Assembly: GCA_002449845.1 (NCBI GenBank)
Contig: DJXW01000021.1
Location: 1 to 36,784 of the forward strand
Direction: 5' to 3'
From: Prevotella sp. UBA6994
Lineage (GTDB): Bacteria; Bacteroidota; Bacteroidia; Bacteroidales; Bacteroidaceae
DNA length: 36,784 nucleotides
Shown here: one piece after another, positions 8,147 through 16,145 of the stretch
Position numbering within the stretch: the stretch's first letter is position 1
How the letters are laid out: every line of letters starts with the position of its first letter
Program-made: the position numbers and the translations under genes
The notes under the pieces: generated by a model
What the model was told of the DNA's origin: nothing
Seen by the model: only the letters and a program-made list of their open reading frames with translations
The model's database searches: none

Positions 8147-9358
8147 ATGAAACAGAAAATTCAAATGACTACTCCTCTCGTGGAGATGGACGGTGACGAG
8201 ATGACTCGTATCTTGTGGAAAATGATTAAAGACGAGTTGATCCTTCCTTTCGTTGACCTCAAGACTGAGTATTACGACTTGGGCTTGGTGAAACGTGATG
8301 AAACAAACGACCAAATCACCATCGACTCTGCCGAAGCTACCAAGAAATATGGGGTGGCAGTGAAGTGTGCCACCATCACGCCCAATGCACAACGCATGAC
8401 GGAATACAACTTGCATGAGATGTGGAAGAGCCCTAACGGTACCATCCGTTCCATCCTCGACGGTACGGTGTTCCGCACACCTATCACCATTCCCAGCATC
8501 CATCCTGCCGTGAAGAATTGGGAGAAACCTATCACCATCGCCCGTCATGCTTACGGTGACGTGTATAAGAGCGTAGAACTGCGAGTAAACGAGCCGGGTG
8601 TTGCCAAGCTGGTCTTTGATGGTGAGAGTGGCGACCACCAAGAGGTGATCATTCACAACTTCAAGGGTGAGGGTGTTCTCCAAGGTATGCACAATGTGGA
8701 TAAGAGCATTCGTTCCTTTGCACACAGTTGTTTCAAGTTTGCCCTTGATGTCAATGAGAGCGTGTGGTTCTCCACCAAGGATACCATTTCCAAGAAGTAC
8801 GATGCTCAGTTCCGTGTGATCTTCGATGAGGTGTTCCAAGAGTACAAGGACGAGTTTGAAAAACGCGGACTGGAATATTTCTATACGCTCATCGACGATG
8901 CCGTGGCTCGCGTCATCCGCTCAAAGGGTGGATTCATCTGGGCTTGCAAAAACTACGATGGCGACGTGATGAGCGACATGGTCAGCACCGCATTCGGTTC
9001 TCTTGCCATGATGACCTCCGTGCTCGTTTCTCCCGATGGCAACTACGAGTATGAGGCTGCTCACGGTACCGTTACCCGCCACTATTACAAGTACCTGAAG
9101 GGCGAGGAAACCAGTACCAATCCTATGGCTACCATCTTTGCATGGAGTGGGGCATTGCGTAAACGTGGCGAGAAAGATGGTATCAAGGAGCTCATGAACT
9201 TTGGCGACCAACTGGAGGCTGCTTGCTTTGACACGCTCAACGAGGGTATCTGCACCAAGGACCTTGTAAACCTCATGGAGGGCATTGAGCCAAAGGCTGT
9301 TAATTCCGCTGGCTTCATCGCTGCCATCCGTGAACGGTTGGAGAAAAGATTGGGCTAA
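8147..9358 (+). CDS. icd: NADP-dependent isocitrate dehydrogenase, eukaryote-type homodimeric family
   Basis: The enzyme interconverts isocitrate and 2-oxoglutarate with NADP and CO2. It is 403 residues and belongs to the subfamily found in mitochondria and cytosol of eukaryotes and in many Bacteroidetes, not the E. coli type. Motifs: VEMDGDEMTRILW at the N-terminus, WKSPNGTIRSILDGTVFR (substrate loop), KNYDGDVMSD (metal binding) and EAAHGTVTRHY (NADP site, about residue 302). The start is the ATG at 8147 right after the CACTAAA array. It is the last gene of the citrate cluster and is followed by small hairpins. Confidence 0.95.
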   Translation: MKQKIQMTTPLVEMDGDEMTRILWKMIKDELILPFVDLKTEYYDLGLVKRDETNDQITIDSAEATKKYGVAVKCATITPNAQRMTEYNLHEMWKSPNGTIRSILDGTVFRTPITIPSIHPAVKNWEKPITIARHAYGDVYKSVELRVNEPGVAKLVFDGESGDHQEVIIHNFKGEGVLQGMHNVDKSIRSFAHSCFKFALDVNESVWFSTKDTISKKYDAQFRVIFDEVFQEYKDEFEKRGLEYFYTLIDDAVARVIRSKGGFIWACKNYDGDVMSDMVSTAFGSLAMMTSVLVSPDGNYEYEAAHGTVTRHYYKYLKGEETSTNPMATIFAWSGALRKRGEKDGIKELMNFGDQLEAACFDTLNEGICTKDLVNLMEGIEPKAVNSAGFIAAIRERLEKRLG

Positions 9359-9363
9359 ACAGC

Positions 9364-9512
9364 TCAACTTCGCAAGTTGAAGAAGAATAGAAGCAAAAGG
9401 AGTTCAGTAGTTCAGACAAATGTCTTTACTCAAAAGGAGTTAAGGAGTTCAGAAGTTCAGGAGTTCAGACAAATGTCTTTACTCCTTTACTCCATGAAAC
9501 TCCTGAACTCCA
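9364..9512 (+). repeat. Hairpin plus direct and inverted repeat cluster after icd
   Basis: A small hairpin TCAACTT-CGC-AAGTTGA lies at 9364-9380, six bases after the icd stop. A 23-bp direct repeat follows at 9409-9431 and 9462-9484; both copies contain the palindrome AGACAAATGTCT. Around them, GAGTTCAG-like octamers (9433-9468) face their reverse complement CTCCTGAACTCC (9500-9512), giving a larger stem-loop. No coding potential was seen. It may help end icd transcription, though no U-tract follows. Confidence 0.8.
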
Positions 9513-9570
9513 AAGAAGCTGAGCTAATGTGAATCTTAAATAAATAGTAGTTCTGTGTAAAGTTTTGTTT

Positions 9571-9605
9571 GGCGTTTGATGTTGGAAATACCAACGTTAA
9601 ACGCC
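9571..9605 (+). terminator. Candidate hairpin terminator downstream of icd
   Basis: GGCGTTTGATGTTGG (9571-9585) and CCAACGTTAAACGCC (9591-9605) pair at 13 of 15 positions around loop AAATA. There is no clear T-run after it (ATTCTTGTGTTCC), so it is at best a weak intrinsic terminator. The remaining spacer to 9741 shows nothing else. Confidence 0.4.
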
Positions 9606-9741
9606 ATTCTTGTGTTCCTTGGATATGAAATCAAGCAAAAAATAGCATTTTTCGGTTGATGTTATCAGGCGTTATTTGTCTTGTGTGACCTCAATGTTAA
9701 ATAAAAGTGTATGATTTTATGCCTTTCTCATTTTTTATGCT

Positions 9742-9749
9742 TATCTTTG
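9742..9749 (+). promoter_or_regulatory. -7 promoter box for the LRR gene
   Basis: TATCTTTG fits TAnnTTTG exactly and lies 25 bases before the ATG at 9775. No clear TTTG -33 partner is present. Confidence 0.55.
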
Positions 9750-9774
9750 CCAAGAATTTGTTTTTTATCTTTCA

Positions 9775-12063
9775 ATGCCCATGAAAACTTTTGTGCTTAC
9801 TTTACTGTTAGTGCTCGTTCCTTCCTTTTCATATAGTCAGAGCAATGCCCTCGAAGATTTTTTCAAAAAGCTGTATCTTCGTACCTTCAAAAACGATGAA
9901 CACGTGATGAAGTTCGTGGAAAAGGGGGTGGAAATGGATGGACAATTGCAATATACAGATACTAAGTTGTTTGTGATGCAAGGCTCTAACGCTACACTAA
10001 CTGCTGCCCAGTTGACAAATAAAAGCCGTGAGGTGTTTACGGTGAATCTTGATTCTGGGACGGTGTCACTGAAAAAGGCGCAACTTGTATTCTACGAACA
10101 AAAAGTTGATACTGTTACACCATCTGCAGAGGTGTCTCAGGAATCCTCCAATGAGATACTTGACATTTCATTAGATGTGCCTATTGGAATAGAGGAGAGC
10201 CATGGAATGGAAGAACCCCATCAGCTTGCCATTTCGACAGAGGAATCTCCCGTGGACAAAAAGGCTGAAACGGCTCGATATACCCATGCCCTCACCAGTT
10301 GTCAGCATCATTTGAAGGAAATGGACAAGATCATTGCCGTTTATGACACCTGTGGAAGACAGGATCTGCTTGCTCGCTATGATTCCTTGGTCCAGACAAA
10401 CGAATCTCTTTTGGATGGTATAGACAAAGAACATATCAACTACAACCAACGTTTGAAAAAGTTGGAAAATGATTACCTGTTACGACTGGCTCATGTTCAA
10501 GCCAAACATGATAGTATCTTGAACTATCTGCCCAGCATGGTGGATGCGGATGGCTACTCGTTTCTTGTCAACACTGAGAACAAGGAGGTGGTGCTCTATC
10601 GCCCCATAGATAAAACGCGCTCTGTGTATGAGGTGCCATCAACCATCAGCTATCGTATTCATACACTCAAGGTGGTGGGAATAGGAACGTATGCTTTTGA
10701 GAACCTGACGCAACTGACGGAGATACGATTGCCTTCTACGGTGACCGAGATACGACACAGGGCTTTCGCAGGGTGTACAAACCTCAAGAACATACAACTA
10801 TCTGAAAACCTCAAGAAGATAGGGGAGGAGGTGTTCTTGGGATGTGCCTCTCTACAATCCATCACGTTGCCCCATTCCCTAACCAGCATTGAGCAATTGG
10901 CTTTCAGCAAGTGTACGGGATTGAAGGAGGTGGTGGCAGAAATGCCAGAACCTGCTTTGTTGGGGGATGACGTGTTTGATACTACCCAACACAATAAAAC
11001 TCTGCTGACACTGCCTAATGGAAGTTTCTACCCATACCTCAACAGTACTTGGGCAGCCTCCTTTCAGCATATCAAGGAACGGTTTACAGCATCGGTACAG
11101 ACAGCTCACTTGCTTACCGATAGTCATACCTTCTTCATCAAGTCGGATGGGACAGCCGACTTCCTCAGCTTCCCCATCAAGCCCTTCCAAGATGATTTCA
11201 CGGTTCCGGAAAAGATTTTCAACGACAGCTATACCGTCACGGGTATCGGCGACAAGGCATTCTATCGACAAGAAGGGCTGAAGACGGTCTTCCTGCCTCG
11301 TACCATTGAAACAGTGGGTGACAGTGCTTTTGCCTTGTGTGGAAACTTAACCCAGATACAACTGCCTGTCTCATTAAAGACTATCGGTGAGAAAGCCTTT
11401 TATTCGTGCAAGAAATTGCATGACATCGTATTGCCAGATGGCTTGATGACCATCAAGAACAGTGCTTTTGCTTCTTGCAGTGGTCTTGATTCCATCCATT
11501 TCCCCTACGGAGTGACTGCTATCAGCGACATGGTTTGCCAAGATTGCCACCATTTGAAGCGTATCGGCATACCAGCATCCGTGGAGGTCATTGGTAAATA
11601 TGCTTTCCAGAATTGCAAGGAGTTGCAAACGTTATCGCTGAGCAATGGCGTGAGAACCATCAGCAAGGGTGCCTTTTCGGGATGTCAGGGCTTGATCATC
11701 GTGGACCTGCCCCCAAGCATCGGTTTGCTGGCAGACGATTGTTTTGGTGGGTGTGATGATATATCCGCGGTCTATTTTCAAGGAATAAACCCACCTGAAT
11801 GTGCCGGTGATGCTTTCTCTCCTGAAGTGATAGATGCCGTGCTCTATGTGCCAGATGAGAGCGAGAAGACCTACGAGGCTCTGGGCTTTGAAGCAAAGGG
11901 ATTCGCTAAAATCAAATCCTTGCCTAACGAGGAAAAGATGGATAGGCACAAGGCCAAGACGTTGGCTGACGGTTTGGAAGACATAGCCAAGAAGCCCCGC
12001 CTTCGAGAGAAACGCTTGCAAAAGGAAGCCAAACGAAGGGAGAAACTGGAGAAGATGTATTAG
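9775..12063 (+). CDS. Secreted BspA-like leucine-rich repeat protein with central coiled coil
   Basis: The 762-residue protein starts with a signal peptide (MPMKTFVLTLLLVLVPSFSYSQ; the ATG at 9781 is an equally good start). Residues ~25-130 form an unrecognised N-terminal domain. Residues ~165-245 are polar and predicted helical. Two blocks of BspA-type LRRs follow (about 300-380 and 490-650), with the repeat pattern 'L..I.LP..v..I...AF.gC..L'. The end is very basic, with KKPRLREKRLQKEAKRREK. BspA-like LRR proteins are surface or secreted proteins implicated in adhesion; the role here is unknown. It lacks the LQG...NGKK tail seen in the protein at 16139-17587. It converges on mgtC with a 15-base gap. 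Confidence 0.85.
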   Translation: MPMKTFVLTLLLVLVPSFSYSQSNALEDFFKKLYLRTFKNDEHVMKFVEKGVEMDGQLQYTDTKLFVMQGSNATLTAAQLTNKSREVFTVNLDSGTVSLKKAQLVFYEQKVDTVTPSAEVSQESSNEILDISLDVPIGIEESHGMEEPHQLAISTEESPVDKKAETARYTHALTSCQHHLKEMDKIIAVYDTCGRQDLLARYDSLVQTNESLLDGIDKEHINYNQRLKKLENDYLLRLAHVQAKHDSILNYLPSMVDADGYSFLVNTENKEVVLYRPIDKTRSVYEVPSTISYRIHTLKVVGIGTYAFENLTQLTEIRLPSTVTEIRHRAFAGCTNLKNIQLSENLKKIGEEVFLGCASLQSITLPHSLTSIEQLAFSKCTGLKEVVAEMPEPALLGDDVFDTTQHNKTLLTLPNGSFYPYLNSTWAASFQHIKERFTASVQTAHLLTDSHTFFIKSDGTADFLSFPIKPFQDDFTVPEKIFNDSYTVTGIGDKAFYRQEGLKTVFLPRTIETVGDSAFALCGNLTQIQLPVSLKTIGEKAFYSCKKLHDIVLPDGLMTIKNSAFASCSGLDSIHFPYGVTAISDMVCQDCHHLKRIGIPASVEVIGKYAFQNCKELQTLSLSNGVRTISKGAFSGCQGLIIVDLPPSIGLLADDCFGGCDDISAVYFQGINPPECAGDAFSPEVIDAVLYVPDESEKTYEALGFEAKGFAKIKSLPNEEKMDRHKAKTLADGLEDIAKKPRLREKRLQKEAKRREKLEKMY

Positions 12064-12078
12064 GGGAGAACGGGGATG

Positions 12079-12744
12079 CTAATTCTCGATGTTCTCAATG
12101 CTTACCCCGTCAAACTGGTCCATGAAGTCGATGATGCGCATCTCAAACTTGTCACGCTTCACCTTGATGTCCATGTTTACACGGTAGGCTACGCCAGTGG
12201 CAATATGAGTCTCCTTCATGCTGTATGAGTCGAGCTCCATGCCCTCTTTGCGCAGGTTGTCGAGCACCTTGCGGATATTCTCTTGGTTGGGCGAAGAGAA
12301 GACCACGTTGATGACACGTCTGCCAAAGCGGTGCAAGATCCAATTGAATGCCTCCAGGCTGATGAGCACCAGGATGGTAGATGATACTGCCAATAGATAC
12401 ATACCGCCTCCACAGGTGAGACCGATGGCAGCCGTTACCCACAGTCCTGCCGCCGTGGTAAGACCTTTCACCATGTGTTTCTGGAAGATGATGGTACCGG
12501 CACCAATGAATCCGATACCCGTGACCACCTGCGCAGCTATACGCGACACGTCTAAGCGGTGTTCGGTGGAGATGAGCGCTCCCTCAAATCCGTATGCTGA
12601 GATAATCATGAACAAAGCCGAACCTAATGCTACGAGGAAATGGGTGCGAAAGCCTGCTTCCTTGGAACGATACTCGCGTTCGAGTCCGATGATACCGCCT
12701 AAAACGGCAGCAATGGTGATTCTTAATATGAAATCTGTTGTCAT
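12079..12744 (-). CDS. mgtC: MgtC/SapB family inner membrane protein
   Basis: This 221-residue protein has the MgtC/SapB hydrophobic N-terminal domain of about five membrane segments. Diagnostic motifs are GGIIGLEREYRSKEAGFRTH, GIGFIGAGTII and KGLTTAAGLWVTAAIGL. The last ~80 residues form a soluble ACT-like domain, as in many family members. MgtC proteins are linked to survival at low Mg2+ and membrane potential control; no transport activity is certain. It begins 28 bases after the terC stop, so the two are probably co-transcribed. Confidence 0.9.
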   Translation of the reverse strand: MTTDFILRITIAAVLGGIIGLEREYRSKEAGFRTHFLVALGSALFMIISAYGFEGALISTEHRLDVSRIAAQVVTGIGFIGAGTIIFQKHMVKGLTTAAGLWVTAAIGLTCGGGMYLLAVSSTILVLISLEAFNWILHRFGRRVINVVFSSPNQENIRKVLDNLRKEGMELDSYSMKETHIATGVAYRVNMDIKVKRDKFEMRIIDFMDQFDGVSIENIEN

Positions 12745-12772
12745 AGATGGTAGAGTGTTTTATGGTCGATAA

Positions 12773-13858
12773 TTAGGATGCGTGTTCCTTTTTGGGGAAC
12801 AATATGGATAAGAGGATGCAAACGGTCAGTACGGTGACGATGGCTAACAAGGACCATACGGCATCAATCTCAACATAGTCGTGTAAGAGCAACTTGCCTC
12901 CGATGAAGAGCAACAACACGCAGATTCCAGGTTTGAGGAACCTGAACTTATCGGCAATACCTGCCAAGAGAAAGAACATGGCTCGCAATCCCACGATGGC
13001 GAGGATGTTAGAGAAGAACACCACGTAGGGGTCGAGGGAGATGGAGAAGGCGGCTGGGATGCTGTCGAAAGCAAAGATGATGTCGGCAAACTCGATGAAT
13101 ACCACCGTTACCAATAGGGGAGTGATACACCATTTGCCACCTTCTTGCTTGCTTGCCACTTGGAAATCTCCATCTACCTTCTTCGCTCTCACGAAGAAAT
13201 TGTCTCCATGAAAACGAGGATAGATACGGAAGAAACGGGACAGGAGTCTGACGGCAACATGATTCTGCACGTCGATGGGTCCTTCTTCCTCTCGTTCAAA
13301 CAGAATCTTGATACCATTGTAAACGAGCAACAAGCCGAACACCAACAATATCCAATCGAACTTGGCAATGAGGGAAGAGCCCACGAAGATGAAAATGAAA
13401 CGCAAGACGATGGCTCCCAAGATACCCCAGTTGAGCACGCGTTGGTATTCAATCTTGCTAACGCCGAAGGAGGTGAAGATGAGAAGCATCACGAACAGGT
13501 TATCTACCGACAGCGTTTTCTCTAACAAATAGGCGGAGATATAGGCGATAGACATGTTGTGGCGATAGAGCGACAAGCCGCCCTCATAGTCGTTGGCATC
13601 AAGTTTGAGATGTGAAGCATACCTGTTGGTCACTTCTTGCAGGTCGCTCATGTTTTCAATGCCATGCACCATGTCGCCATGAAACCAGAGGAAACCGGCA
13701 AAACAAAAAGCGAGTGCTACCCAAACGGCTGTCCATATACCAGCCTCTTTGATGGAAACCTCATGAGCCTTGCGGTCAATGACCAGCATGTCTAATAGGA
13801 GAATGCCTACGATGAAGGCAATGAAAATGATAAAGAATAATATTTCTGTGGAGATCAT
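12773..13858 (-). CDS. TerC/Alx family integral membrane protein
   Basis: The protein is 361 residues from the chosen start, MISTEILFFIIF. An upstream in-frame ATG at 13888 would lie upstream of or inside the -7 box at 13871-13878, so it is rejected. It has about eight or nine hydrophobic segments, with the TerC signatures 'LSVDNLFVMLLIF' and 'FADIIFAFDSIPAAFSIS', whose acidic residues lie in membrane segments. Alx/TerC proteins act in metal (Mn2+) export and in tellurite or pH stress phenotypes. It is followed by mgtC, suggesting a divalent-cation homeostasis pair. Confidence 0.88.
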   Translation of the reverse strand: MISTEILFFIIFIAFIVGILLLDMLVIDRKAHEVSIKEAGIWTAVWVALAFCFAGFLWFHGDMVHGIENMSDLQEVTNRYASHLKLDANDYEGGLSLYRHNMSIAYISAYLLEKTLSVDNLFVMLLIFTSFGVSKIEYQRVLNWGILGAIVLRFIFIFVGSSLIAKFDWILLVFGLLLVYNGIKILFEREEEGPIDVQNHVAVRLLSRFFRIYPRFHGDNFFVRAKKVDGDFQVASKQEGGKWCITPLLVTVVFIEFADIIFAFDSIPAAFSISLDPYVVFFSNILAIVGLRAMFFLLAGIADKFRFLKPGICVLLLFIGGKLLLHDYVEIDAVWSLLAIVTVLTVCILLSILFPKKEHAS

Positions 13859-13870
13859 TTTTTTTGCTTG

Positions 13871-13878
13871 CAAAATTA
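13871..13878 (-). promoter_or_regulatory. -7 promoter box for terC-mgtC
   Basis: On the minus strand this reads TAATTTTG (TAnnTTTG), 12 bases upstream of the chosen terC ATG. It fixes the start at 13858 by excluding the longer frame. The 5' leader would be very short. Confidence 0.5.
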
Positions 13879-13942
13879 CGAAAATCATTTCAATACGGAT
13901 GGATTGTCATGGTGTTTTTTCTTGAATGTCACATTTTTGTAT

Positions 13943-13950
13943 TATCTTTG
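13943..13950 (+). promoter_or_regulatory. -7 promoter box for the helicase gene
   Basis: TATCTTTG matches TAnnTTTG. A possible weak -33 (TCTTG, 13920-13924) lies 18 bases upstream. It implies that translation of the helicase begins downstream of about 13955, favouring the GTG at 13972. Confidence 0.5.
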
Positions 13951-13971
13951 CCCCAAATACTTGATGAAAGA

Positions 13972-15399
13972 GTGACAATAGAAGACCTGAACGGACGCAT
14001 CCGTGACTTTTTTGGTTTTGTACCGACCAAGGAGCAGGAGAATGCCTTGCAGACATTCTCCCACTTCATGTTTGACCGTGAACCTCACACTCTGATGATC
14101 TTGCGAGGCAGTGCGGGTACAGGAAAGACGTCTCTCGCTGGTGCCTTCGTGCGAACGATGGTGAAATTAGGGCAGAAGGTGGTGCTCATGGCTCCTACGG
14201 GAAGGGCTGCCAAGGTGTTCTCTCTCAATGCAGGGAGTGCGGCTTCTACCATCCATCGGAAAATATACCGGCAGAAAGGTATCGTGGGAGGCTTTGCCTT
14301 AGACATGAACTTGCACAAGAACACGCTTTTTATCGTGGATGAAGCATCGATGATAGCCAATGACGGGATGATGGAAAGCGTGTTTGGCAGTGGATGCCTG
14401 TTGGATGACATGATGCAATATGTGTATGGGGGTGAGAATTGCCGACTGCTGATTATCGGCGATAAGGCACAGTTGCCGCCAGTGGGAGAGGAGGAGTCGC
14501 CCGCTTTGTCGAAAGACTTCATGAGAGGCTATGGCATGAAGGTGTATGAGGCAGACTTGAATGAGGTGTTAAGGCAAGAGCAGGAGAGTGGAATATTGTA
14601 TAATGCGACGGTGATCAGGCAGATGATTACGCACGACGAACTGACCCAAATGCCGAAGGTGGTGTTCAAGGGATTTGCCGATATACGCATGGTGCCAGGC
14701 AATGAGTTGATAGAGAGCTTAAATTCCAGTTATAGTCAGGTGGGAATAGATGAGACGATGGTGGTAACACGGTCGAACAAACGAGCCAACATCTATAATA
14801 TGGGCATCAGAAACTCTATCCTGGGAAGAGAAGAACAACTGACAACGGGCGATTTGCTGATGATTGTGAAGAACAATTATTTTTGGACGGCAAGAGATGC
14901 AGAACCAGCAAACAGGCAAATACAGTTTCTTGCCAATGGCGACCGTGCTTGCGTGCGTAGGGTAAGAAACATTCGGTCTTTGTATGGATTTTCGTTTGCA
15001 GATGTCTGGCTTCAATTGCCCGATTATGATGACTATGAGATACAGGCAACGGTAATCATGGATAGCTTGTTGACCGAAGCTCCGGCATTGACAAGGGAAC
15101 AGAGCAATATGTTGTTTAACAATGTATTGGAAGATTATGCCGATATTCCCACCAAACCCGAACGGATGAAACGCTTGCGTGAAGACATGTATTATAACTC
15201 GTTGCAGGTGAAATATGCTTACGCGGTAACCTGTCATAAGGCACAGGGCGGACAATGGGCGCATATCTATATCGACCAGGGATATATGACCGACGAGATG
15301 TTGACACCTGATTATATTCATTGGTTATATACCGCCTTCACCCGCGCTACCGAAAAACTGTTTTTGGTGAATTGGCCAAAAGAGCAAAGCGATGGATGA
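13972..15399 (+). CDS. RecD-like superfamily 1 ATP-dependent DNA helicase
   Basis: All SF1 helicase motifs are visible: Walker A GSAGTGKTS, motif Ia 'LMAPTGRAAKV', Walker B IVDEASMI, motif III GDKAQLPPVG, motif IV 'LNEVLRQ', motif V YAVTCHKAQGGQW and motif VI YTAFTRATEKLFLV. The reading frame is open from 13864, but the -7 box at 13943-13950 lies inside that extension. The in-frame GTG at 13972 (giving TIEDLNGRIRDFFGF) is therefore the likely start, for about 475 residues. No RecB/RecC partner is nearby, so this is a stand-alone RecD2-like helicase. Its stop codon TGA falls inside a GATGGATGATGG repeat, suggesting the C-terminus was set by that repeat. Confidence 0.88.
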   Translation: MTIEDLNGRIRDFFGFVPTKEQENALQTFSHFMFDREPHTLMILRGSAGTGKTSLAGAFVRTMVKLGQKVVLMAPTGRAAKVFSLNAGSAASTIHRKIYRQKGIVGGFALDMNLHKNTLFIVDEASMIANDGMMESVFGSGCLLDDMMQYVYGGENCRLLIIGDKAQLPPVGEEESPALSKDFMRGYGMKVYEADLNEVLRQEQESGILYNATVIRQMITHDELTQMPKVVFKGFADIRMVPGNELIESLNSSYSQVGIDETMVVTRSNKRANIYNMGIRNSILGREEQLTTGDLLMIVKNNYFWTARDAEPANRQIQFLANGDRACVRRVRNIRSLYGFSFADVWLQLPDYDDYEIQATVIMDSLLTEAPALTREQSNMLFNNVLEDYADIPTKPERMKRLREDMYYNSLQVKYAYAVTCHKAQGGQWAHIYIDQGYMTDEMLTPDYIHWLYTAFTRATEKLFLVNWPKEQSDG

Positions 15400-15470
15400 T
15401 GGTGGATGGTGGAATTAGGAAGGAGGAAGTTGATGGATGATGGAGGAATTAGGAAGGAGGAAGTTGATGG
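15391..15470 (+). repeat. Purine-rich direct repeats at the helicase 3' end
   Basis: A 26-bp sequence beginning GGAATTAGGAAGGAGG occurs at 15411-15436 and 15445-15470, separated by ATGATGG-type units. The repeat begins within the last codons of the helicase and includes its stop. No gene was seen here. Confidence 0.85.
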
Positions 15471-15567
15471 TTTAAAATGGCTCAATAGTTTTTTCATAGG
15501 GGGAGAGATTGAACATTGATGAATGTATTTGTGTCCAATGTCGATGAATAATCATTCTGTACGGAAA

Positions 15568-15806
15568 GATGCCGGTAGGCATCAGATGTCAGTAGCCAGC
15601 CATACAGGTCTGCCGTCAGGTAGACCGAAATGGCTGGTAAAAAGGTCGGGATGAGAAAAAGCCTGCCATAGGTAGGCGATATGCCTTTTGGTGTCCCCTA
15701 CCTATGGCAGGGTATTCCGTTTGCTGCATCCTCTCCCCCAGCCATTTCGCCATACCTATCGGCACGGCTGTATGGCTGGCTACTAACATCTAATGCCTAC
15801 GGCATT
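15568..15806. repeat. 239-bp symmetric multi-hairpin element (BIME-like)
   Basis: The two halves mirror each other. Outer hairpins are GATGCC/GGCATC (15568-15583) and AATGCC/GGCATT (15792-15806). Next are two 42-base hairpins, each opening with CCAGCCAT and closing with ATGGCTGG (15596-15637 and 15738-15779). In the centre an exact 15-bp stem pairs 15662-15676 with 15697-15711. The 42-base units are also near reverse complements of each other, so one long hairpin is possible. Two left-arm differences (C against A) would be G-U pairs in a minus-strand RNA. It resembles paired REP/BIME units or a structured RNA; no family is recognised. Confidence 0.8.
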
Positions 15807-15833
15807 TCCCTCAATCGTGACAAATAAATCGAG

Positions 15834-15868
15834 ATGAATTATCAATTATGAATTATCAATTATGAATC
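15834..15868 (+). repeat. Heptamer array ATGAATT/ATCAATT x5
   Basis: Five 7-base units alternate ATGAATT, ATCAATT, ATGAATT, ATCAATT, ATGAATC without interruption. The array lies 28 bases after the multi-hairpin element. No gene overlaps it. Confidence 0.88.
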
Positions 15869-15943
15869 TTCCTTCCCTATGAAAAATCTATTGATCCTTT
15901 AAAATCAAGTACATTTGATCGGATAGAGGAAGATATAAAAACT

Positions 15944-16016
15944 CTAAGGATTAAAGGATATAAGGATTTTACCTTCGGTGTAGGCACCTAAAATCCATAA
16001 ATCCCTTAATCCTTAG
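15944..16016. repeat. 28-bp inverted repeat built from AAGGATT-like units
   Basis: The left arm 15944-15971 begins CTAAGGATTAA. The right arm 15989-16016 ends TTAATCCTTAG. They pair at about 24 of 28 positions around a 17-base loop. It could form a strong hairpin in RNA from either strand and lies between the convergent helicase and LRR genes, so a bidirectional terminator role is possible but there is no flanking T-run. Confidence 0.75.
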
Positions 16017-16026
16017 ACATCAATTG

Positions 16027-16145
16027 TGAATGTTCAATGCTCAATGTTCAATGTTCAATGCTCAATGTTCAATGGTCAACGTTCAATGTTCAATGTTCAA
16101 TGTTCAATGTTCAATGCTCAATGTTCAACGGTCAATGGTCAATGA
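16027..16145 (+). repeat. 17-unit TCAATGN heptamer array
   Basis: Seventeen consecutive 7-base units (TCAATGT, TCAATGC, TCAATGG, TCAACGT and similar) run for 119 bases in perfect register. The last unit reads into the LRR gene at 16139: on the minus strand the heptamer contains CATTGA, which supplies that gene's last His codon and its TGA stop. The same heptamer is in the acn insertion. Confidence 0.93.

Noticed and set aside
13864..13971. Longer N-terminus of the helicase from a TTG at 13864
   Set aside because: The extension is hydrophobic and unlike the family, and contains the promoter -7 box.
15568..15806. Simple intrinsic terminator between convergent genes
   Set aside because: It is far longer than a terminator, lies 168 bases beyond the helicase stop, and has no T-run after the stem.
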